A stretch of DNA of 64,000 nt. Source: Paenibacillus sp. UNC499MF (GTDB taxonomy: Bacteria; Bacillota; Bacilli; Paenibacillales; NBRC-103111). The notes beneath the pieces are model-generated. The model did not search any database. It was not told the DNA's origin and saw nothing but the letters and a program-made list of their open reading frames with translations. The stretch lies in NCBI RefSeq assembly GCF_900107975.1, contig NZ_FNVF01000008.1:62001-126000 (forward strand). Reading direction: 5' to 3'. A program made the translations under genes and the position numbers. Shown here piece by piece: positions 44,410 through 53,570 of the stretch. Position 1 is the first letter of the stretch; every line of letters begins with the position of its first letter.

Positions 44410-45234
44410 CTACCCTTTTACCGCCCCGGCAACCATGCCCTTCGTGATTTTTTCCGAAAGAATGAAATACAGGAGAATGACAGGCACCGCCCCCATGACG
44501 AGAAAAGCCCCGATGTTGCCGTAATTGACGGAATACTGGCTCACAAAAGTGTACACCCCGAACGGAAGCGTCTTCAGCTTCTCCGAAGAAATGAACGTCG
44601 CCGCCAGGATATATTCGTTCCAGATATTGATGAACGTCAAGATGCAGACCGTCATGACCGGCGGAACGGAAATCGGGAGGATGATGCTGCGGAAAATGCG
44701 GTACACGCTCGCCCCGTCCATATAAGCGGACTCTTCGATTTCGTGCGGAACCGTTTTCATAAAACCGCTCAGGATAAAGACGGCGACCGGCGTCTGGAAC
44801 GCGATGTAAGGCAGAATCAAGGACAAGTGCGTGTTGAGTATGCTCATATTTTTGAAAATAATCATCAGGGGCAGCAGCGTAGCCTGCAGCGGAATCATGA
44901 GCCCGATCAGGAAAACGAGCATGACCACGGGGGCCAGCTTCCAGCGGAAGCGCGAGATGGCGTAAGCCGCCATGGAGCTAAGCAGTATGACGCAGACCAT
45001 CGTAATAACGGTGACGAACACGCTGTTGAACAAATACTGCAAGTAATGCCCCGCCTCGTAGGCTTCTTTGTAGTTGCCCCATCTCGGGGATGCGGGCAGG
45101 GAGAAAAAGCTGCTGCCGAGAATCTCTTCGTTGGTTTTCAGGGAGTACGTAAGCAGCCAGAGAAGAGGATACATCTGGGTGACGATCAGAATCGCGAATA
45201 GCGCGTAGACGATTCCTTTTTTAACGGGTTTCAT
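44410..45234 (-). CDS. Carbohydrate ABC transporter permease, MalG type
   Basis: A 274-residue permease with six helices and EAA motif E-E-S-A-Y-M-D-G-A-S. Starts M-K-P-V-K-K-G, 13 bp after the MalF-type partner, with AGGAGGA upstream. Operon B membrane subunit. Confidence 0.92.
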   Translation of the reverse strand: MKPVKKGIVYALFAILIVTQMYPLLWLLTYSLKTNEEILGSSFFSLPASPRWGNYKEAYEAGHYLQYLFNSVFVTVITMVCVILLSSMAAYAISRFRWKLAPVVMLVFLIGLMIPLQATLLPLMIIFKNMSILNTHLSLILPYIAFQTPVAVFILSGFMKTVPHEIEESAYMDGASVYRIFRSIILPISVPPVMTVCILTFINIWNEYILAATFISSEKLKTLPFGVYTFVSQYSVNYGNIGAFLVMGAVPVILLYFILSEKITKGMVAGAVKG

Positions 45235-45247
45235 GGGTATCCTCCTC

Positions 45248-46138
45248 CTAGCTTACCTTATTTTCCAGACGTTTGAAAACCACATTAATCAGCACCGTAA
45301 ACGCCAGGCACAGGATGACGAGGAACGTGGCAATCGCGCTGCCGTACCCGTATTTCTGGGACAGGAACGACATGTTGTACATATGCGTCGAGATCACATC
45401 CGTCGAGTGTGCGGGTCCTCCGCCCGTCATGACCATCACGAGATCGAACGCCTGCAGGGAGCCGATAAAAGCAAGCACGAGCGAGATTTTCAGAATGGGC
45501 ACGATCATCGGGAACGTGATGTAGCGGTCAGCCGTGAAACCTTCCGCGCCGTCGATGCGGGCCGCCTCATAGATCTCGGCCGGGATGTTCTGCACCCCGG
45601 TGAACTGGATGAGCAGGTGATAGCCGAAATACTGCCACAGGGACACGATATACAGGCAGAACATGGCGATGTCCGGCTCGGTCAGCCAGCTGTGCGTCCA
45701 TTCGGTCAGGCCCATTGCGGTCAGCAGCCCGTTGATCATCCCGCCCATCGAAGCCGGGTTGTAGACGGTTTTCCAGAGCTGCCCGATAATGACGACCGAC
45801 AAAATCACCGGCAGAAAGTAAATCGACACGAGCGAATTGGCTTTTTTCACATATCTGTTCAGCAAAATCGCCACCATCAGGCAGACCGGAATCTCGATCA
45901 TGGAAAAAACCGCGTAAAGCAGCGTCCTGCGGACAGACGGCCAGAAGACCGGATCGCCGAAAAACATCGTCTTGAAGTTGGCCAGGCCAACGAATTTGGA
46001 ACCGGATATGCCGTTCCAGTCCAGCAGCCCGGTGTAGAACGAGACCAGGATGGGGACGAATACCATGCAAACGTACAGCAGCAGGCTTGGCAGCACGAAG
46101 ACGGCGATGGTACGCGCAGGTACTTTTAACACATTCAC
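45248..46138 (-). CDS. Carbohydrate ABC transporter permease, MalF type
   Basis: A 296-residue permease with six helices and EAA motif Y-E-A-A-R-I-D-G-A-E. AGGAGG lies before the start region. Second gene of operon B, 126 bp after the binding protein. Confidence 0.92.
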   Translation of the reverse strand: MNVLKVPARTIAVFVLPSLLLYVCMVFVPILVSFYTGLLDWNGISGSKFVGLANFKTMFFGDPVFWPSVRRTLLYAVFSMIEIPVCLMVAILLNRYVKKANSLVSIYFLPVILSVVIIGQLWKTVYNPASMGGMINGLLTAMGLTEWTHSWLTEPDIAMFCLYIVSLWQYFGYHLLIQFTGVQNIPAEIYEAARIDGAEGFTADRYITFPMIVPILKISLVLAFIGSLQAFDLVMVMTGGGPAHSTDVISTHMYNMSFLSQKYGYGSAIATFLVILCLAFTVLINVVFKRLENKVS

Positions 46139-46264
46139 ACGAGTACGCCTCCTGTAGACAAACGGCCGCTTGCTCTTTCACCCGATGCTGCGGCCCTTGC
46201 GAAAAATATCGAATGCCGATGAAAAAGGGGCCCGGTTTGACCCCCTCCATCGCAGCGCTCTTTT

Positions 46265-47605
46265 TTATTTGTTGGCTTCGAATGCGCTCTGATGCTCCTG
46301 CGCGACCTGTTTCGGATCGGCTTTCTGGATGAACAGGTTCTGGATGCTGCCGAGGTGAACTTGAGCGGTGGCCGGATTCATCGTGTTGTCGAACGCGAGG
46401 TCGCCGCCTTTGACGTTTTTGAACAGATCGAGGATGGAAATGGCCAGATCGGAGTAACCCGCCGCTTTAAAATCCCCTTCTACCTTCTGCCCGATGCCCA
46501 CGGCGTTCTTCAGCTCGAACTGGACTTTCGGAAGATTCAGCGTGAAGTAGTTCAAGAAGTCCTTCGTCTCCTGCAAATGCTTGCTGTTGGCCGAGATGGC
46601 GAAGGCGCTGCCCGGCGCGATCATGTACTGGTTCACGTCGCCTTTGCCGCCCACTGTCGGGAACTGGAACACACCGACCTTGCCGCCAATGGAAGAAGCG
46701 TCGATGGCGCCCGTTTCCCACGTACCCATGACGTGCATGGCCGCCTTGCCCGTTTTGAAAATGTTGCCGCCCGCATTGTAATCGACGGACGTGGCGCCTT
46801 CGTTAAACGCTCCGGCCTGCACCAGCTCCTGGAACTTCGAAACGGCTTCCGTAAATGCCGGATCGCTGAACGTCTTCTTCTTGTCGAGCACGTCCTGGAG
46901 AAAGCCCGGACCGCCGTTGGTGCGAAGCAGCATATTCATAAACAGGAACGAACCCGTCCAGGAGTCCTTCTCCCCGATAGCGATGGGCGTGATGCCTTTG
47001 GATTTAAGGAGTTTCACGTCTTCCAGCAGTTCCTCGAACGTTTTCGGCGTGTCCTTGATGCCCGCCTGCGCAAACAAATCCTTGTTATAGTAAACGACCT
47101 GGATGTTGTTGCCGTCCGGCAGCGCATAGACGTTGCCCGCAAAACTGTAGTAATCGAGCAGCCCGTCCTGGTATGTTCCTTTCAGCCCGTTCTTATCCAG
47201 CATGTCGTTCAGCGGAGCAAGCAGTCCGGCATCGACAAACGGCTTCATCTGGGCGGCCGGGTTCACGATCGTGATGTCCGGAATCTCTTTGGAAGCTGCC
47301 TGGGTTTTCAGCTTCATTTTCTGCTGGTCGGTGTTCATGGAGTCAAGCTCGATATGAATATTGGGGTTTTCCTTTTCATACTGCTCCACGATTTTATGAA
47401 GCATTTTGTACGTAGGTGTCGTCGGATCGGGGTAAATGTTCTGGAACGTGATGGTGACTTTCTTGTCCCCTCCCTTGGATCCCGTATTCGTATCCTGCGA
47501 GTTTGCGGTACCCGCGGATTCATCGGCTCTTCCGCAAGCCGCCAAACCGACCGCCAAGACACCGACCAGAGCCGCTGCGGAGATGCGAGCTGTTTTTCTG
47601 CCCAT
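46265..47605 (-). CDS. Sugar-binding lipoprotein (SBP family 1)
   Basis: A 446-residue lipoprotein with lipobox G-L-A-A-C, an Asp/Thr/Gly spacer, then a family 1 fold (I-T-F-Q-N-I-Y-P-D-P, D-I-T-I-V-N, F-K-T-G-K-A-A-M-H-V-M-G). The ATG at 47605 lies in a GTTAGGAAAATG context; the ATG five codons upstream has no ribosome site. First gene of operon B (binding protein, two permeases, YesM, YesN). Substrate unknown. Confidence 0.9.
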   Translation of the reverse strand: MGRKTARISAAALVGVLAVGLAACGRADESAGTANSQDTNTGSKGGDKKVTITFQNIYPDPTTPTYKMLHKIVEQYEKENPNIHIELDSMNTDQQKMKLKTQAASKEIPDITIVNPAAQMKPFVDAGLLAPLNDMLDKNGLKGTYQDGLLDYYSFAGNVYALPDGNNIQVVYYNKDLFAQAGIKDTPKTFEELLEDVKLLKSKGITPIAIGEKDSWTGSFLFMNMLLRTNGGPGFLQDVLDKKKTFSDPAFTEAVSKFQELVQAGAFNEGATSVDYNAGGNIFKTGKAAMHVMGTWETGAIDASSIGGKVGVFQFPTVGGKGDVNQYMIAPGSAFAISANSKHLQETKDFLNYFTLNLPKVQFELKNAVGIGQKVEGDFKAAGYSDLAISILDLFKNVKGGDLAFDNTMNPATAQVHLGSIQNLFIQKADPKQVAQEHQSAFEANK

Positions 47606-47640
47606 TTTCCTAACCCCCATTAAGTTCGAAATGTAAGTTT

Positions 47641-47669
47641 ATTATCATCGTTTGGAGCGCTTTCAACAA
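47641..47669 (-). promoter_or_regulatory. Operon B promoter overlapped by a cre-like site
   Basis: On the minus strand: -35 TTGTTG (47664-47669), 17-bp spacer, -10 GATAAT (47641-47646). TGAAAGCGCTCCAA (47652-47665) fills the spacer and fits the cre consensus at 12 of 14 positions, a position expected for repression by CcpA. Confidence 0.55.
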
Positions 47670-47844
47670 TGCAAGAAATTTAGGTTTGTGGTTTACTTTT
47701 TCAAGATTGTGGAATTTTTAAATTGAACAACCACAGTTAAATCCTTCCGCCAACTGGCAAAGCGCAGTAAAACGTCTCCAGCCGCAGCCGTGCTACACTA
47801 GTACAAAACGGCCTTGATCTATGCCGGAGAGGATGGTTTTACAG

Positions 47845-49005
47845 ATGGAACATGTCCGCATCGGAATCATCGGATTGGGTAACATGGGATCGGCGCACGC
47901 GAAATATTTGATTCAGAATAAAGTAAAAGGCGCGGTTCTTGCAGCAGTGTGCGACGCGCGGACCGAACGGCTGGAGCGGGCGGCACGCGAGTTCGGAGAC
48001 GGGGTGGCGCGCTTCACCGGCACCCTGGAGATGTACGCCTCCGGCACTATCGACGGCGTGATCATCTGCACGCCGCATTACGGCCACCCGGCGGAAGCCA
48101 TTGAAGCGTTCCGGCACGGTCTGCACGTGCTGACGGAAAAACCGGCCGGCGTCTATACGAAGCAGGTCCGTGAAATGAACGAAGCGGCCGCAGCATCCGG
48201 CAAAGTGTTCGGCATTATGTACAACCAGCGCACGCAGCCGCTATACAAAAAGCTCCGGGAGCTGATCCAAGAAGGCGAGCTCGGGGAGATCCGCCGGATC
48301 AACTGGATCATTACCCTCTGGTACCGGTCCCAGAGCTACTACGATTCCGGCGGATGGCGCGCCACCTGGGCGGGAGAAGGCGGCGGCGTGCTTATCAACC
48401 AGTCGCCCCACCAGCTCGACCTGTGGCAGTGGATCACCGGCATGATGCCCAAACGGCTTCGCGCCTTCTGCGCGTTCGGCAAACACCGGGACATCGAGGT
48501 GGAGAACGAAGTGACCGCCTACGCGGAGTATGAAAACGGCGCGACGGGCGTATTTATCACGTCCGCCTGCGAAACGCCGGGTACGAACCGGCTTGAAGTC
48601 GCGGGCGACCTGGGACGCATGGTCATCGAAAACGACAAGCTGACCTTCTACAGACTGCGGCAGTCCGAGACGGAATTCAACCGTACCTATAAAGGCGGCT
48701 TCGGAGAGCCGGAGATGTGGAAAATCGACATTCCCGTCGGAGGAGAGCGCGGCCAGCACTACCTCATCACCCAGGATTGGGTGAACGGCATTCTTCACGG
48801 CACTCCCCTAATCGCTCCGGGCGAAGAGGGATTGAAGGGACTCACGCTCTCGAACGCCATGCTTTTGTCCGCCTGGACGGACGAATGGGCGGAGCTCCCG
48901 TTGGACGAGGAGCGGTTTTACGAGCTGCTCCGGCAGAAAATACAGGCTTCCGGAGCCGTGAAAAACGCGGAGGAGAAAACGCTCGATACGACAGGTTCTT
49001 ACTGA
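47845..49005 (+). CDS. Gfo/Idh/MocA family oxidoreductase
   Basis: A 386-residue NAD(P)-dependent enzyme: G-I-I-G-L-G-N-M-G (8-16), E-K-P-A-G-V (about 97-102), and a C-terminal domain with G-G-G-V-L-I-N-Q-S-P-H-Q-L-D. It carries the W-Y-R-S-Q-S-Y-Y-D-S-G-G-W-R segment, also seen nearly unchanged in the operon A enzyme (S-Q-D-Y-Y-D-S-A-G-W-R). The start is uncertain: the ATG at 47845 gives the expected N-terminus, with GGAGAGG 13 bp away. Divergent from operon B. Confidence 0.87.
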   Translation: MEHVRIGIIGLGNMGSAHAKYLIQNKVKGAVLAAVCDARTERLERAAREFGDGVARFTGTLEMYASGTIDGVIICTPHYGHPAEAIEAFRHGLHVLTEKPAGVYTKQVREMNEAAAASGKVFGIMYNQRTQPLYKKLRELIQEGELGEIRRINWIITLWYRSQSYYDSGGWRATWAGEGGGVLINQSPHQLDLWQWITGMMPKRLRAFCAFGKHRDIEVENEVTAYAEYENGATGVFITSACETPGTNRLEVAGDLGRMVIENDKLTFYRLRQSETEFNRTYKGGFGEPEMWKIDIPVGGERGQHYLITQDWVNGILHGTPLIAPGEEGLKGLTLSNAMLLSAWTDEWAELPLDEERFYELLRQKIQASGAVKNAEEKTLDTTGSY

Positions 49006-49027
49006 CAGGAAGAAGCGCACATCTATG

Positions 49028-49151
49028 AAGCCCGCCTTGGCTGCGGGATTTATAGCGGGCTACCGCGATATGGCGTGGTTGTGACTACGGGCACCTGTCT
49101 CCCACCCTTTGATTGGCCGCCGTCATAAAAGACGACACCCTGTAGTCACAA
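49028..49151. other. Structured intergenic segment of unknown nature
   Basis: Two nested hairpin candidates: AGCCCGC (49029-49035) with GCGGGCT (49055-49061), and TTGTGACTAC (49079-49088) with GTAGTCACAA (49142-49151). The second encloses a small CGTC/GACG stem (49121-49134) and GGG/CCC pairs. No T-run follows, so it is not a normal terminator. It could be a structured RNA leader of the AraC gene or a remnant of a small mobile repeat. Confidence 0.4.
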
Positions 49152-49201
49152 AGTGTACCGCAAACGACGCTCTGGCCACGCCTTCCTTGCAAATAGAACC
49201 A

Positions 49202-49213
49202 GGAAGCGCTTCC
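49202..49213. promoter_or_regulatory. cre-like palindrome before the AraC gene
   Basis: GGAAGCGCTTCC is a perfect 12-bp palindrome with the central CG and flanks of a cre-type site, 58 bp before the regulator start. TACACT just downstream (49216-49221) could be a -10. Confidence 0.4.
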
Positions 49214-49270
49214 ATGCTACACTAAAGACAGAATGGCCGCTTCCGGGCGGCCTTTACATCCCGATAAAGC

Positions 49271-50143
49271 GTGGTGCTCTCCCGCATGTTCAAGAACCTG
49301 CACGACCGCGAAGATACGCTCGGCCTGAGCTACCGCAACGAGGGAAAGGTCGATTCCGTTTTTCATTCCCATGCGTATTACGAAATTTATTACTTCCACG
49401 GCGGAAGCTGCAATTATCTGATCGGCGGCAACATCTATATGCTCCAGCCCGGGGATCTCATCCTCATGAACGGCATGACGCTCCACTGCCCCAAGGTCGA
49501 CAACGCCGTCCCTTATATCCGGACGACCGTGCATTTTGAACCGGCAGCCCTCAAACCGTATCTGGAGCTGCCTCATGCGGTCAATGTTCTACAGCCTTTT
49601 CAGGAATTGAAAAACTGCCGCCTCACTCTCCGCGGTCCCGAAAAGGAAGAAGCGGAGCGCATCCTGCATGAAATGAGCGTCCACCGCAGGACGGACGGCC
49701 TGATCGCCTACAACCGGCTCCACCTTGCATTCCTTGACCTGCTGTATTTCGTTCACGACCAGTGTCAGCGTACGCTCCGCGCGGGTCGCGAGTTTTCCTC
49801 CGAGAAGGAAAAACACGTCCAGCGCATCGTCAGCTTTCTCGAAGAGCGCTTCGCGGACGATCTGCACCTGGAGCATCTTCAGGAGCACCTGAACTTCAGT
49901 AAATTTTATTTATCTAAAATATTCAAGGAGATTACGGGACTGACTATTTTTCAGTTCGTGTACCGCCGCAGAATCAACGAGGCCAAAACGTTGTTCCTGC
50001 ACAATCCCGGCCACTCCGTTACCGATGTGTGCCTGCAGGTCGGCTTCAAGCATCTCGCGCATTTCAGCCGCTTGTTCAAGCAGCAGGTCGGACTGACGCC
50101 GGAAAAATACAAGAAAACAGTTCGCGAGCAGCTTTCTTCATAA
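49271..50143 (+). CDS. AraC-family regulator with cupin sensor domain
   Basis: A 290-residue regulator. The N-terminal AraC-type cupin (about 28-130) has H-S-H-A-Y-Y-E-I-Y-Y-F and L-Q-P-G-D-L-I-L-M; the C-terminal double helix-turn-helix is at about 190-285 (L-N-F-S-K-F-Y-L-S-K-I-F, G-F-K-H-L-A-H-F-S-R-L-F). The start may be the GTG at 49271 or the ATG at 49286; neither has a strong ribosome site. It closely resembles the regulator at 55969 in both domains, so the two are probably paralogs. Sugar-responsive regulation of the neighbouring Gfo/Idh and isomerase genes is inferred. Confidence 0.87.
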   Translation: MVLSRMFKNLHDREDTLGLSYRNEGKVDSVFHSHAYYEIYYFHGGSCNYLIGGNIYMLQPGDLILMNGMTLHCPKVDNAVPYIRTTVHFEPAALKPYLELPHAVNVLQPFQELKNCRLTLRGPEKEEAERILHEMSVHRRTDGLIAYNRLHLAFLDLLYFVHDQCQRTLRAGREFSSEKEKHVQRIVSFLEERFADDLHLEHLQEHLNFSKFYLSKIFKEITGLTIFQFVYRRRINEAKTLFLHNPGHSVTDVCLQVGFKHLAHFSRLFKQQVGLTPEKYKKTVREQLSS

Positions 50144-50342
50144 CCGCCGGTCACAGGGGATGAACTGGCGTCAATTCATTCGTCGTGAAGGTTTCCACAA
50201 GAGCCCCGGTCTCCGTGTTCCCCCTCATTCGAGAAGGGGTCTCACTGGCGGCAGTAGCCGGATACATCGCCGTACAACATCTCATACGGAATCTTTTCGT
50301 AGCGGGCATGATCCTACCATCATCCTGAAAGGAGCATCTCTT

Positions 50343-51416
50343 TTGAGCAAAAATGACGGCATGAACTATGCACCCGAAGGCAAACCGGCACCAGTCGTCG
50401 CGAGGGGCGACTTTATATTCGCGGCTGCGGCATTGGAACACGGCCACATCTACGGCATGTGCAACGGCCTGCGGGAAGCCGGGGGCGAGCTGAAATGGGT
50501 TTACGATCCCGATCCCTTGAAAGTAAAGGCTTTTCTGGCCGCTTATCCCGGTGTCCGCGCCGCCTCGTCGCTGGAGGAAATTTTGCAGGACGGGGAAGTC
50601 CGGCTGGTAGCGTCCGCCGCCGTTCCATGCGACCGGGGGCCGCTCGGCGAGAAAGTGATGCGCAGCGGCAAGGACTACTTCACCGACAAAACGCCGTTCA
50701 CCTCGCCGGACCAGCTTCAATCGGCCAAAAAAAACGCAGCCGAGACCGGCCGCAAATACACGGTCTATTTCAGCGAGCGGCTTCATGTCGAAAGCGCCGT
50801 CTTCGCGGGGCAGCTCGTCCGCGACGGGGCGATCGGGCGGGTCGTGCAGGTGCTCGGCCTCGGCCCGCACCGGCTGAATGCCGCTTCGCGTCCCGGCTGG
50901 TTCTTCGAGCGGGCCAAGTACGGCGGCATCCTGTGCGATATCGGCAGCCACCAGATCGAACAGTTTCTGTTCTTCGCCGGCTGCCGGGATGCACAGGTGC
51001 TGCACAGCAAGGTCGCCAACTACAACAACCGGGAGTATCCCGAGCTGGAGGATTTCGGCGACGCGACCCTGCTCGGTGACAACGGGGCGACCCAGTATTT
51101 CCGCGTCGATTGGCTGACGCCGGGAGGCCTGTCCACCTGGGGAGACGGGCGCACCGTTCTCCTCGGCACGGACGGCTATATCGAGCTGAGGAAATACGTC
51201 GATATCGCCCGCAGCACGCAGGGCGACAACTTATACCTCGTGAACGGCGAGGGCGAACGCCGGCTTGAGCTGAGCGGCAAAGTCGGCTATCCGTTCTTCG
51301 GCGAATTGATTCTCGACTGCCTGAACCGCACGGAGCATGCGATGACCCAGGAGCATATTTTCAAAGCCGCCGAGCTGTGCCTGCTCGCCCAGCAGAAAGC
51401 GGTAAGAGTCGAGTAG
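50343..51416 (+). CDS. Gfo/Idh/MocA family oxidoreductase with atypical N-terminus
   Basis: A 357-residue protein. The TTG start at 50343 has AAAGGAG (50328-50334) with 8-bp spacing; a frame to 50160 has no site and an unrelated Arg-rich start. The usual G-x-G-x-x-G is replaced by A-A-A-L-E-H-G-H-I-Y-G, and E-K-P by D-K-T-P, but the C-terminal domain (G-G-I-L-C-D-I-G-S-H-Q-I-E-Q) is typical. This variant subgroup may use a differently bound cofactor. It lies between the AraC regulator and an isomerase on the plus strand. Confidence 0.82.
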   Translation: MSKNDGMNYAPEGKPAPVVARGDFIFAAAALEHGHIYGMCNGLREAGGELKWVYDPDPLKVKAFLAAYPGVRAASSLEEILQDGEVRLVASAAVPCDRGPLGEKVMRSGKDYFTDKTPFTSPDQLQSAKKNAAETGRKYTVYFSERLHVESAVFAGQLVRDGAIGRVVQVLGLGPHRLNAASRPGWFFERAKYGGILCDIGSHQIEQFLFFAGCRDAQVLHSKVANYNNREYPELEDFGDATLLGDNGATQYFRVDWLTPGGLSTWGDGRTVLLGTDGYIELRKYVDIARSTQGDNLYLVNGEGERRLELSGKVGYPFFGELILDCLNRTEHAMTQEHIFKAAELCLLAQQKAVRVE

Positions 51417-51817
51417 CGTCCGGCGGAAGTCCCGCCTTTTACGGACGATACATTTTCGGTGCACAGACACTCGGCCAGTGAGCTATTTATGCACTCTTTA
51501 ATTGTAGACTGCTTCCTGCTTCCTGCTTCCTATCTCGTATTCTGGTCGTATGTGCAACACTAAACCATTTTTCACTTAACACACAGACTTGGGGCCTCTG
51601 CCGGTAATCCGGGCTGTTTCCCTCTTGCCGAAAGACCTGTGCACTTACTGTCCGATTCACGGGGTAAAGTCTGAGGCACCCAGAGTTTGACTGGCTCGGC
51701 AGCCTTCAACCCTAAACTACATGATCATAGACATGCGGTGCCGCATCGTGCGCTGTGAACGGATGCAGTGTGACGTTTTAATCATAACCAACTATCCGAC
51801 CGGAGGTGTCCTACCGA
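51417..51817. other. Gene-free spacer before the isomerase
   Basis: No convincing gene. It holds a short GCTTCCT triplication near 51513-51533 and otherwise nothing clear. A promoter for the isomerase is expected here but I could not assign one. Confidence 0.4.
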
Positions 51818-52681
51818 ATGAAACTGTCCGTGTTTACCGTAGCTACACCCGAGTTGTCCCCCGAGCAGCTGGCCGCCGCCGCCAAAGAAGCCGGAATCTC
51901 CGGCATCGAGTGGCGCTACAAGGAGATTCCATCCGAGATGGCCGGCGAAGCGCCTTCTTTCTGGCGCAACAACCTCTGCTCCATCTCGCCGGACTGGGAC
52001 GAGGCGGAGCTGAGCCGCTTCCGGGAAGCCGCCGCGCGCCACGGGCTGCGTTCCCTCAGCGTAACGCCTTACCTCGACGCCGGCGATCTGGAAGGCACCG
52101 AGCGCGTGCTTGACGCCGCCCGGCGGCTCGGTGCCTCCTTCATCCGGCTCGGCGTGCACCGCTATGACCGGACGCGGAACTTCCGCGAGCTGTTCAGACT
52201 GCAGCGGGCCTATCTGCGCGAAGCGGAAGCCTTGTGCCGGGAGTACGGCGTGAAAGGGCTCGTCGAGACACACCACGTGACGGTTGCGCCGAGCGCTTCC
52301 GCCGCCTACCGTCTCGTGGAGGGGCTGCGGCCTGAGCATATCGGCGTGCTGTATGACCCCGGCAACATGGTCTACGAAGGCTTCGAGAATTACCGGATGG
52401 GAATGGAAATTCTCGGTCCTTACCTCGCCCACGTGCACGTCAAGAACGGGGGCTGGGCGCCGGGTGCCGAAGAGAACGGCATGACCCGCTGGGTTTCCGC
52501 CGCCCGCCCTATGAACCGGGGAATGGCCGACTGGAAGCAGGTCATCGCGGATCTCCGGGCGGTCGGCTACACGGGCTGGCTGGGCGTCGAAGATTTCAGC
52601 GGCGAGCTGCCCGGCCCGGAGATGCTGAAGAAATTCAGCGCTTTTATGAACGGCTTGTTGCAGCAGCAGTTCGAGACGTAA
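51818..52681 (+). CDS. Sugar phosphate isomerase/epimerase-like TIM barrel
   Basis: A 287-residue xylose isomerase-like barrel. Catalytic/metal segments: G-I-E-W-R, L-V-E-T-H-H (Glu), Y-D-P-G-N-M-V (Asp), H-V-H-V-K-N (His) and W-L-G-V-E-D (Glu). The length is normal, unlike the tailed relative at 28541. The ATG at 51818 has CGGAGGT about 12 bp upstream. Likely works with the two Gfo/Idh enzymes on the sugar from operon B, in analogy to inositol or keto-sugar pathways. Confidence 0.86.
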   Translation: MKLSVFTVATPELSPEQLAAAAKEAGISGIEWRYKEIPSEMAGEAPSFWRNNLCSISPDWDEAELSRFREAAARHGLRSLSVTPYLDAGDLEGTERVLDAARRLGASFIRLGVHRYDRTRNFRELFRLQRAYLREAEALCREYGVKGLVETHHVTVAPSASAAYRLVEGLRPEHIGVLYDPGNMVYEGFENYRMGMEILGPYLAHVHVKNGGWAPGAEENGMTRWVSAARPMNRGMADWKQVIADLRAVGYTGWLGVEDFSGELPGPEMLKKFSAFMNGLLQQQFET

Positions 52682-52698
52682 AAACCCCGTCGAACGAT

Positions 52699-52729
52699 AA
52701 AAACCAGCCGATTTTTCCGGCTGGTTTTT
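52699..52729 (+). terminator. Intrinsic terminator of the isomerase gene
   Basis: A 12-bp perfect stem (52699-52710 with 52718-52729) whose right arm ends in T5. Confidence 0.85.
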
Positions 52730-52967
52730 CTGTGTCAGGGGACGGTGCGATTTTTTCGCAGTCCCTTTTATTTAACCATGCCATTTAAATTACACTATTA
52801 TCCATATAAAATAACAAACTACATATATAAGAATTTCTCGAAGTCCTCGTTAAGTTGCTGAAAAATACTTGGGGTTTAGATTTATAGGTTTAGTCGTTGA
52901 ATTGTGGTAAGATGTTTGTAATTGGATATATTTGTATAAAAGAGAAACATGAAGGGAATTTTACCCA

Positions 52968-53432
52968 ATGTTTATCTTATTGATTGCATTGACAGTAGCC
53001 TTAATAGCACTGCTAGTCTTAGAGAGATTTAAAAAAATCTCTTTTGGGAAGAACATCTTTTTATTAACCGTGCTGACTTTACTACTGACAGGATGCCAAA
53101 ATCGCCCCGCCGAACCGGACCCAAAACCATTAGCGGATTATTTCAAAGGTGAGTGGGACAAAATCGATCGGATCGATATGCGCAACGGCGCTACCGGTGA
53201 AGTACGAACATTTAAGGAGAAAGAGATTCTCCGAAAATGGATCGACGAAACCCGTATCATCAAGATAACCGCCGATCCCAATCAAGAAGCGAGAACAGGT
53301 TTTAGATATTCAGCAAATTTATATGAAGGTGATAAGCTGAAATTCGGCTTTACGGATGGCCGCATCGGGAATGTGCACATACTCTCTTCGGAACTGCTTT
53401 ATAATCAGCTCGAGAGTTTGTTCGAGTCATAA
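52968..53432 (+). CDS. Hypothetical lipoprotein
   Basis: A 154-residue protein. An N-terminal hydrophobic stretch (2-18) is followed by a basic segment and a second hydrophobic stretch ending in lipobox L-L-T-G-C (Cys43), then a charged domain (W-D-K-I-D-R-I-D-M-R-N-G, K-L-K-F-G-F-T-D-G). The double hydrophobic start is unusual for a lipoprotein and may mean the true product is membrane-anchored twice. GAAGGGA lies 10 bp before the ATG. The gene and its 286-bp upstream spacer are AT-rich compared with the neighbours. No family recognised. Confidence 0.6.
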   Translation: MFILLIALTVALIALLVLERFKKISFGKNIFLLTVLTLLLTGCQNRPAEPDPKPLADYFKGEWDKIDRIDMRNGATGEVRTFKEKEILRKWIDETRIIKITADPNQEARTGFRYSANLYEGDKLKFGFTDGRIGNVHILSSELLYNQLESLFES

Positions 53433-53486
53433 AATTCCGGGCTCTAAACTTACAGATCATCGTTATGGATACCTCTACTTTTCTAA

Positions 53487-53538
53487 ATAAAAAGGCCGTC
53501 CCCCCTGTCATCTAATGACCAAGGAAAACAGCCTCTTT
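53487..53538 (-). terminator. Probable terminator of the uronate operon
   Basis: A long interrupted hairpin (AGGC/GCCT outer, GTCAT/ATGAC inner) is followed by a T-rich tail on the minus strand, 33 bp after the uronate isomerase stop. Confidence 0.45.
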
Positions 53539-53570
53539 TAAGCCAAACTCCGCTGGCTACCCCTTACCGC

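Noticed and set aside
43291-45201. 636-codon plus-strand frame
   Set aside because: Runs antisense across a kinase and a permease gene; highly charged, without homologous motif.
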